DNA of 22,017 nucleotides from Bodo saltans (Eukaryota > Euglenozoa > Kinetoplastea > Eubodonida > Bodonidae): NCBI GenBank assembly GCA_001460835.1, contig CYKH01000236.1, forward strand, positions 65,941-87,957. Direction: 5' to 3'. This document shows positions 1 to 5,259 of the stretch, piece after piece. The notes beneath the pieces are model-generated. The model did no database searches. It had not been told where the DNA came from and saw only the letters and a list, made by a program, of their open reading frames with translations. How positions within the stretch are numbered: the stretch's first letter is position 1; every line of letters begins with the position of its first letter. Both the position numbers and the translations under genes were made by a program.

Positions 1-1
1 C

Positions 2-484
2 GCCTCCCCCTCCTCTGCTCAGGGAGATACGAAGCGCCACCCCCGCACCACGGAGATTTTACTCTTGTCCAGAGCAGCGTACCTGCAAGCCTCCAACGGT
101 TTCGACGCATTGATCTTGTGGCTGGACAGGCCGCTGCCATATCACATTCCACTGAGGGGTTGGTTCCCTGTCCTCCACTCTCCAATAGTCACAGCGTGGT
201 ACCACCAAAGTTTCACGGAGCATGCCCTCATGACCACCAGTGGTACCACGACTGCTGTGTCGAGTGTGTTCTGCAGCGCATCGGGATGTGTGACGGATAA
301 AGGGAGCAGTGGTGCCCCAGTGCTGTGCGCCAAAACAGGCGTGCTGCTTGGCATGCATTTGGGGTCCAACATAGATGCGAGTGGGGTGCGGCATACAGAG
401 TTTATTCCTGCAAGGACCCTCCTGGAACTCATGGTAGCCGCAGGAGTTCAGACACGACTTCCGCATTACAGCGTATCGTCCTGA
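2..484 (+). CDS. Trypsin-like serine peptidase, C-terminal part (5' end outside window)
   Basis: The frame is open from the left edge to TGA 482-484, giving 160 visible codons. No ATG is needed because the gene begins outside the window; the apparent start at 65 is only a TTG inside the frame. A G-S-S-G-A-P motif (302-319) has the G-x-S-G-x-P form of the nucleophile loop of trypsin-fold peptidases. It is followed by V-L-L-G-M-H-L-G, the usual beta-strand and glycine segment after the catalytic serine, whose codon would be 308-310. Upstream, F-D-A-L-I-L-W-L-D (about 101-127) resembles the strand that carries the catalytic Asp (D-x-A-L-L in DegP-like enzymes). The His of the triad would lie outside the window. 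Target and localisation cannot be told. The family assignment rests on these two motifs only; a catalytically dead member is possible. Confidence 0.6.
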   Translation, partial: ASPSSAQGDTKRHPRTTEILLLSRAAYLQASNGFDALILWLDRPLPYHIPLRGWFPVLHSPIVTAWYHQSFTEHALMTTSGTTTAVSSVFCSASGCVTDKGSSGAPVLCAKTGVLLGMHLGSNIDASGVRHTEFIPARTLLELMVAAGVQTRLPHYSVSS

Positions 485-573
485 CTGGCTCTACTTGATA
501 CATTGTATTGTGTTGTCACTTGTTGGCATTTTATTTCAACACACTGAATGAAATGGTTGATTCAATGATTGCA

Positions 574-603
574 TCTCTTCCCTTTTTTAAAACATTACCA
601 AAG
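574..603 (+). promoter_or_regulatory. Probable trans-splice acceptor of the mitoferrin-like gene
   Basis: A pyrimidine run (574-588, ending in six T) is followed by the first AG at 602-603, 30 bases before ATG 634. In kinetoplastids such a tract plus AG marks spliced-leader addition. If used here, the in-frame ATGs at 553 and 565 would be left out of the mRNA, which supports the start at 634. Confidence 0.5.
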
Positions 604-633
604 AAAGGTTGTGGTGAGCGTGACAAACTAACG

Positions 634-1605
634 ATGGAAGGCCACCACGAGCATAGTCACCACGGCCATAGCCACCAACACGACCACGGTCACGGCCGCG
701 GGGGTGAGCACTGCCATGAACACAGCCACGGAGCCAGCCACAGCCATCACGGCCATAGCCACAGTGATTTCGACATCCAGGGGCTCACTGGGAAAGAGAT
801 TGCAGCAGGTGCTATCGCTGGACTTGTGGAGCACATTGGCATGTTTCCATTCGACACGATTAAAACGCGCGTTCAAGACGAAGGTTCCAGTGTGAAGTCA
901 GTCGTACGGAACATCCTCAAGAACGAGAAGTGGACTCACCTGTACCGCGGTTGTGTCCCCGTTCTTTGCTCGGCGGTTCCTGCCCACGGAGCCTACTTCT
1001 CCATCTATGAAGCGTCTAAGAGATATTTTACCAAAAGCAGAGGCGAGAAGGAAGATAGCGTGTTTACCATTGCCGTGTCTGCGTCTGCAGCGACAATTGC
1101 CCACGACGCCGTCACCATTCCATTCGATGTCGTCAAGCAGCGGATGCAAATCGATGCAAAAGGCGTGTACGCGTCGTCGTGGCAGTGCATGCGCAGTGTC
1201 GTGAGAAACGAAGGTTTCTCGAAGCTGTTCGTGGCGCTGCCGACGACTGCTGCGATGAACATCCCACACATGACGGCTCAATGGCTAGTCTACGAGCGAC
1301 TGAAAGAGGCACTAGTGAGGCGCGGAAAGGAGGAGGATGAGATGGCATTGCCGTTTGTGTTCGCCGGCTTCACAGCAGGTGCGGTGGCCGCGTGCGTGTC
1401 GACTCCCGTGGATAACATTAAGACCAGACTTCAACTAGGCAAAGACGCTTCCGCTGCGGAGGCAGTACGATCGATCTTGCGAACCAGAGGTGCCAGAGGA
1501 TTTCTTACTGGAGTGATTCCGCGCATCTGCCACATGGCGCCTTCTGCAGCGTTGACTCTGGGCACATATGAGTTTGCAAAGTCGTCCCTTGATACCGTAT
1601 GGTAA
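634..1605 (+). CDS. Mitoferrin-like mitochondrial carrier with His-rich N-terminus
   Basis: A 323-residue protein of the mitochondrial carrier family (SLC25), probably moving iron across the inner mitochondrial membrane. Three carrier repeats are visible, each with the P-x-D-x-x-K-x-R signature: PFDTIKTR (72-79), PFDVVKQR (163-170) and PVDNIKTR (258-265). The mitoferrin assignment rests on His67 just before the first signature, on P-A-H-G-A-Y-F around His118, on H-D-A before the second signature, and on M-N-I-P at 208-211; these resemble yeast Mrs3/4 and vertebrate mitoferrins. Length without the first 47 residues is normal for the family. Those residues are extraordinary, with 19 His between 4 and 43 plus one Cys, in H-x-H and H-H-G-H patterns typical of metal-binding loops. 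The open frame extends upstream to 508 (a TTG), with ATGs at 553 and 565, but the likely splice acceptor at 603 makes 634 the best start. Another metal or nucleotide carrier is possible but less likely. Confidence 0.85.
   Translation: MEGHHEHSHHGHSHQHDHGHGRGGEHCHEHSHGASHSHHGHSHSDFDIQGLTGKEIAAGAIAGLVEHIGMFPFDTIKTRVQDEGSSVKSVVRNILKNEKWTHLYRGCVPVLCSAVPAHGAYFSIYEASKRYFTKSRGEKEDSVFTIAVSASAATIAHDAVTIPFDVVKQRMQIDAKGVYASSWQCMRSVVRNEGFSKLFVALPTTAAMNIPHMTAQWLVYERLKEALVRRGKEEDEMALPFVFAGFTAGAVAACVSTPVDNIKTRLQLGKDASAAEAVRSILRTRGARGFLTGVIPRICHMAPSAALTLGTYEFAKSSLDTVW
643..762 (+). repeat. His-rich low-complexity segment of the carrier
   Basis: Codons 4-43 of the carrier contain 19 His, with Ser, Gly and Glu between them. 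The DNA is an irregular repeat of CAC/CAT-AGC-CAC units with both His codons mixed. The mixed codons suggest the peptide is kept rather than being a fresh microsatellite expansion. Confidence 0.85.
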
Positions 1606-1675
1606 GTAGGTGTGGTGAGAGAGAGGTGCGAGAGGTTTGTTAGTTGTCTCTCAGAAGTGACGCAATTCCTTCTAC

Positions 1676-1688
1676 AGAGAGAGAGAGA
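1676..1688. repeat. (AG)6 microsatellite
   Basis: A short dinucleotide run in the 3' flank of the carrier gene, with a weaker GA-rich stretch about 50 bases upstream. It may simply be untranslated low-complexity sequence. Confidence 0.8.
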
Positions 1689-2375
1689 ATGCCACAGCGA
1701 CCTTCTTTCTTAAACGTACCAAGTGCTTTTGTTGCATCGTTTCGCTTTGCCCTGCGACTCACCCAATGTTTCGCTGAATAATGGGTTGAGGCTCATGCCA
1801 AGACATCTTCACACTACCTTCCACACTTGTTTCGTTTTATTGTTTGTGATGTGCCGAAGACAAGAGTGACCTTCGAGTGACGAGACGGATTGCGTTCTTC
1901 CATGGATGCCGTCATGTTCTCTAGCTCACAATCATCTTTAGCAAGTTGGTGAACAACAACAATTTCAAGTCTGTTTCAAAATAATCCGCATTTGCGACGC
2001 ATTCCGGTATGCGTATGCAAAAGGGATGTAAACGTGAAGTGCTTGTAGTGACGGTTGAAAGAGAATGTGGAAACGGAATAGCGAGGAAGTGTGCAATAAA
2101 CTGCCAAAGGCCAAAGGTACGCAAGTCTAACAAAACAAGCTGCGCCCAACCCAAGCCTTATCACAAATGCTTAAACCGTCTGCCGAGACGAAAGAGTTTT
2201 TTTTTTTTCCTTCACCCAAAATATTTCAAAAAAACACGATAAAACCGTGTAAGCGTGAGTGTTTGTGTTTGTGTGGCTATCGTATCTTCCCCAAGTGGCA
2301 TTGCTGCACAGTTTTTTATTCTTTCGTCATTATGAAGATTTGTGTGTACCTCTCAGTCCTCAGCGAAGTGTTGTG

Positions 2376-2410
2376 CTCCTTTTTTTCCTTATCTTGGTGA
2401 CCTTGTCAAG
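2376..2410 (+). promoter_or_regulatory. Probable trans-splice acceptor of the Asp-rich protein gene
   Basis: A pyrimidine tract with a long T run (2376-2390) is followed by the first AG at 2409-2410, four bases before ATG 2415. Use of this AG would remove the short upstream ATG frame at 2332-2400. The very short leader is unusual; an alternative acceptor downstream of the T12 run at 2197-2208 would keep that upstream frame in the mRNA. Confidence 0.45.
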
Positions 2411-2414
2411 CACG

Positions 2415-3914
2415 ATGGATTATGAAGATGATGACGATGATGACGTGAGTGACTTCTTAGTCCCTCCTCCTCACCACCGGATTCCAGTGTCCAGAGGAGT
2501 CGTGCAGGCACGTGGTGGACCTGCAGCAACTGCAGTGTCCGACGATGATGATGACGACGATGATGACGACGAGTTCTTGCATCCCCCACCTCAGCTGCCG
2601 CCAGCTGCAATTTCAATTCGCCGCGCGCCGCACTCACCACCGATGGCGCCCCAGTTCCCTACACCGTTGCCTGTAGTGGGGAGTATCGGTGGAGGCGGAG
2701 GAGCCAGTTCGTCGATTGTATCGGCACTGGAGCGTGAAGTGACGTATTGGCGAACAGTTGCAGAACAAACTTCTACGGAAAAACTTGAAGCTTCCCAACT
2801 CAACACTGCGTGGAGAATGGAACTCAAAGGCCTCCTGACACGTGCGTTGACTGCGTGCCCACGAGACGTCTCTGTGCAAATCGAAGAGACACTTCGTCAC
2901 GCAGCCGCAGCTAATGCGTCGTTGGTCCACGCATCATCTCCGCATCAATTTTTATTGGAGGTTGCTTCACAAAGCATAGCAGCCACACGCCCACCAATCG
3001 TTGAAACGCCGCCTGTCGTCTCCTCTGGGAATCGTGAGATCGTCCGACTACCAGTAGTGGTAGAGGATTCAATTCCATCAACGCAACGAGCCCTTTCCTT
3101 CATGTCGCCGCAACGAAATCTCGTTGAAGATATTGAGAAGAGCGACGATGACAATCAAGATGGATACGGTGGTGGGAAACGTAGCGCCGCTCGCCACTTG
3201 CGGCGGCAACGGTCCCAATACCATGCAACGCATTCTCCCGTTGCCGCATCGATGGTTGTGTTGCCTCCCCCGTCTCACAGCACTGCGACGGTTGCACCAC
3301 CAGGCGCAATGGAAGTGAGCCAGAAGCTCACGTTGATTCTCCTCGAGCGTTCCAAGGCTCATTCAGATGCTCTCCAAGGGCTTTGGTTTCGTCAGGCCGA
3401 TGCGGTGGCTGCTGAGCGCACAACTCGGCGCGCCCACAAACTGTGGCGGGCCTGGGCTGAAGAGCGACATACTCTGCGCCTTGCTCGTGGACGTGATGCT
3501 GCGGCGATCGTCCTTCAAGGAGGAGACGCAAGACGACAGTGTCAATTATTGTCCAAATTGAAGTCTGATCAACTGTGGAGCCGTCATGTCCTTGAGGGAA
3601 CCCTTCGTAGCATGTGGAACCGATGGACCTTGTTCCTGCTCTGCTGCCGGCAACGTAGGGTGGTGGAGGAGCAGCTGGAGCAGTATGCGCAGCAAGGAGC
3701 AGTGATGGGTGCGCTCATCAAGAACCACAACGATATGTGGAGCGGTTTTGTCGATGACGCCGCAACAATTCTTTCCCATCAGTTTCATGGCTTGGCATCC
3801 CTGCGCCGTGCAGGGGATGGGGTGGTGTATCGAAGTCGCCACCAAAAGGCAGAGGTGGAAGGAGTTGACTGTGAAGAGGTCCCTTTGATCGAAGGCTCCA
3901 TTTACGAGCGATGA
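2415..3914 (+). CDS. Asp-rich, Trp-block helical protein of unknown function
   Basis: A 499-residue protein I do not recognise. It opens with two acidic runs: six Asp at 5-10 and ten Asp at 43-52, the latter encoded by mixed GAT/GAC. A Pro-rich and Gly-rich stretch follows (55-100), then a predicted helix around 103-150 and a low-complexity middle. From about 299 to 440 there is a long helical block with regularly placed Trp, including L-W-R-A-W (343-347) and M-W-N-R-W (400-404), each followed by Arg-rich helix. Those W-x-x-W patches resemble the centrin-binding helices of Sfi1-type proteins, but the match is too loose to assign. The longer open frame from 2259 starts with GTG; ATG 2415 is the first in-frame ATG and lies just after a likely splice acceptor. 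The giant protein downstream has a similar W-x-x-W patch, so both may belong to the cytoskeleton or flagellar base. Confidence 0.8.
   Translation: MDYEDDDDDDVSDFLVPPPHHRIPVSRGVVQARGGPAATAVSDDDDDDDDDDEFLHPPPQLPPAAISIRRAPHSPPMAPQFPTPLPVVGSIGGGGGASSSIVSALEREVTYWRTVAEQTSTEKLEASQLNTAWRMELKGLLTRALTACPRDVSVQIEETLRHAAAANASLVHASSPHQFLLEVASQSIAATRPPIVETPPVVSSGNREIVRLPVVVEDSIPSTQRALSFMSPQRNLVEDIEKSDDDNQDGYGGGKRSAARHLRRQRSQYHATHSPVAASMVVLPPPSHSTATVAPPGAMEVSQKLTLILLERSKAHSDALQGLWFRQADAVAAERTTRRAHKLWRAWAEERHTLRLARGRDAAAIVLQGGDARRQCQLLSKLKSDQLWSRHVLEGTLRSMWNRWTLFLLCCRQRRVVEEQLEQYAQQGAVMGALIKNHNDMWSGFVDDAATILSHQFHGLASLRRAGDGVVYRSRHQKAEVEGVDCEEVPLIEGSIYER
2539..2571 (+). repeat. GAY codon run encoding ten Asp
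   Basis: A run of GAT/GAC codons in the acidic N-terminus of the 499-residue protein. Both Asp codons are interspersed, so this is an old or selected tract rather than a pure trinucleotide expansion. Confidence 0.8.
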
Positions 3915-4207
3915 GAGGAGAGAATACAAATGAAGAGAGTGAGGGGGGAACTTGGTGGTGGAGGGATGACATCCATCAATGCGATCGCATTGGAACACGT
4001 ACAGTACTCACTTGCTCATAATGTTTGATCTACGTTAAAGGGACCACCCTTTGAACGGATCAACTGCAATGTCTTCATTTTTTGCACTTGTTTGACAAAC
4101 AGCCATAACGAAACGCATACAAAGCTCTTACAAACCATTTTCCCCAAGACTAAAGACTAGAGATTACTTTCGAAAAAAAAGAGGACATACAAAAAAACGC
4201 AGCACAG
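3915..4207. other. Spacer before the giant gene
   Basis: A 293-base spacer. It holds GA-rich sequence just after the stop codon, two T/C-rich tracts (about 4074-4094 and 4135-4145) and A-rich sequence (4171-4198). No gene was seen. The tract at 4135-4145 followed by AG at 4147-4148 is the best candidate trans-splice acceptor for the gene starting at 4208. Confidence 0.55.
4135..4148 (+). promoter_or_regulatory. Candidate trans-splice acceptor of the giant gene
   Basis: A pyrimidine-rich stretch followed by AG at 4147-4148, 60 bases before ATG 4208. A second candidate is the T-rich tract ending near 4094 with AG at 4101-4102. Either places ATG 4208 as the first start on the mRNA, supporting it as the original start of the giant coiled-coil gene. 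Confidence 0.4.
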
Positions 4208-4432
4208 ATGCCTAGTACAGCTCTCGGCATAGTTGCGTCGTCTCACCGAGTCTATCGACGTCCGATGCTGCGACATAAATCATCTAAGATGCCCTTTGCG
4301 CCGCTGCATCCGGCGTTAGACACTTTGCTCCGGGAGCAGCCTGGGGGGAGCAGCCTGGGGGTATTGGGATCTCACCGTTGTCCCAAGTCGCTGTCCTGTG
4401 GAATACACTGGATGTTGAAGGGTCAGCAGTGA
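4208..4432 (+). CDS. N-terminal fragment 1 of the giant coiled-coil protein (frame broken)
   Basis: ATG 4208 opens a 74-codon frame that ends at TGA 4430-4432. Its first ~45 codons look like a real N-terminus (M-P-S-T-A-L, then M-P-F-A-P-L-H-P-A-L-D-T-L-L), but the rest, after the 14-bp tandem duplication at 4332-4361, reads like out-of-frame sequence. Counting one copy of the 14-bp unit only, this frame joins the one covering 4363-5010. I therefore read it as the start of the giant gene, broken by the duplication, not as a separate small gene. It could still be translated as a short peptide. Confidence 0.45.
   Translation: MPSTALGIVASSHRVYRRPMLRHKSSKMPFAPLHPALDTLLREQPGGSSLGVLGSHRCPKSLSCGIHWMLKGQQ
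4332..4361 (+). repeat. 14-bp tandem duplication that shifts the reading frame
   Basis: A G-rich unit containing AGCAGCCT occurs twice in tandem: AGCAGCCT at 4335-4342 and again at 4349-4356, a period of 14. The flanking G runs extend the repeat on both sides. Fourteen is not a multiple of three, and the shift it causes is exactly the one separating the ATG 4208 frame from the frame of 4363-5010. Confidence 0.85.
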
Positions 4433-4437
4433 TTGTG

Positions 4438-5010
4438 ATGACCCCTACATACATTTATCGATTTCCTACTCCAACCACGACAAGCAGCAGCACAAAGCAA
4501 CAAGACAGAGCTGCAACGTGCATTCCGCTTGACCTAATTGTGACCGCCCACAGGGAAGTCATTCCTTACGCATCGACGCGCACCAGCAGCTTTGAAACTG
4601 TGCGATTCCAGTGCCGCCCAAGTCTCGATGAATTCCATGGCGACAAGGCGGATGGCCTTTTTGGAGGAGGCAGTCGAGTGGTGGCGTTATCCTGCACAAT
4701 CACTGGAACAGAGGCCTCGGACCTTCAACGGATAGTCAGCGCGGTGTGCCCAATGATACCATGGGAGAGTTCTGGAAGCCTGCAGTCAAGGGCACAGGCA
4801 GATGGCCCTGTGCTGTGGAATCCGACGACGGTCGTTTACCCTCTCGCTACCTATGCTGACGTTGCCTTGAGAGAAAGTACCGATGAACGATGCGAGCTGC
4901 TTGCTGATCGACTAAAAACGATCGCAGAAGTATTTCATGTGCAATCGCAAGGAGGACCTGCAGCATCACCCACTGAGAGTGCATTTTTTTTTTGGACCTT
5001 CAACGGATAG
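4438..5010 (+). CDS. N-terminal fragment 2 of the giant protein (PH-like, frame broken)
   Basis: The frame is open from 4288 (after TAA 4285-4287) to TAG 5008-5010. The first ATG in it is 4438, giving 190 codons, but the conserved-looking part begins earlier, around V-A-V-L-W-N-T-L-D-V-E-G (4387-4422). The pattern of strands, a segment T-Y-I-Y-R-F, a Thr/Ser-rich loop, L-S-C and a final helix D-L-Q-R-I-V is reminiscent of a PH-like fold; this is a guess by eye. The last codons after the T10 run (4984-4993) are out of frame, and the C-terminal ~88 codons repeat at the start of the downstream giant frame. I read it as part of the same broken gene, not an independent one. Confidence 0.45.
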   Translation: MTPTYIYRFPTPTTTSSSTKQQDRAATCIPLDLIVTAHREVIPYASTRTSSFETVRFQCRPSLDEFHGDKADGLFGGGSRVVALSCTITGTEASDLQRIVSAVCPMIPWESSGSLQSRAQADGPVLWNPTTVVYPLATYADVALRESTDERCELLADRLKTIAEVFHVQSQGGPAASPTESAFFFWTFNG

Positions 5011-5259
5011 TCAGCGCGGTGTGCCCAATGATAACATGGGAGAGCTCTGGAAGCCTGCAGTCAAGGGCACAAGCAGATGGCCCTGTGCTGTGGAATCCAA
5101 AGACAGTAGTTTTCCCTCTCACTACCTATGCTGACGTTGCCTTGAGAGAAAGTACCGATGAACGATGCGAACTGCTTGCTGATCGACTAAAAGCGATCGC
5201 CGAAGTATTTCACGTGCAGTCGCAAGGAGGACCTGCAGCACCACCCACCGAGAGTGCAT
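4719..5259 (+). repeat. Imperfect tandem duplication, 266-bp copies, period 275
   Basis: Copy 1 spans 4719-4984 and copy 2 spans 4994-5259, separated by the rest of a T10 run (4984-4993). By hand count they differ at 16 of 266 positions (about 94% identity). In the shared reading frame about 10 differences are synonymous and 6 change the amino acid, which suggests both copies evolved as coding sequence. The period, 275, leaves a remainder of two on division by three, so the duplication puts the two copies in different frames and creates the stop at 5008-5010. Confidence 0.9.

Larger units (their letters stand above)
1606..2414. other. Intergenic spacer with AG microsatellite and T12 tract
   Basis: An 809-base spacer, long for this window, holding the 3' UTR of the carrier and the 5' region of the next gene. 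It contains purine-rich GA stretches near 1615-1635, an (AG)6 run at 1676-1688 and a T12 run at 2197-2208. No tRNA or rRNA fold was seen. Small open frames here (for example 2009-2242) have a composition unlike the real genes and no recognisable domain. Confidence 0.6.

Noticed and set aside
302-360. Viral 3C-like protease origin for the left-edge peptidase
   Set aside because: The nucleophile loop looks similar, but the nucleophile is Ser, no other viral gene is present, and spacing and strand fit an ordinary cellular gene.
2009-2242. 77-codon + strand frame in the 809-base spacer
   Set aside because: It ends in a poly-Phe/poly-Lys translation of the T12 and A-rich tract, has no domain, and lies between clear 3' and 5' untranslated signals.
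2332-2400. Short ATG frame encoding a hydrophobic, signal-like peptide
   Set aside because: It ends in the pyrimidine tract and lies upstream of the likely splice acceptor at 2410, so it would not be in the mRNA.
4984-4993. T10 run as the tail of a retroposon inserted in the opposite direction
   Set aside because: No inserted element accompanies it; the sequence on both sides is the giant gene itself, duplicated.
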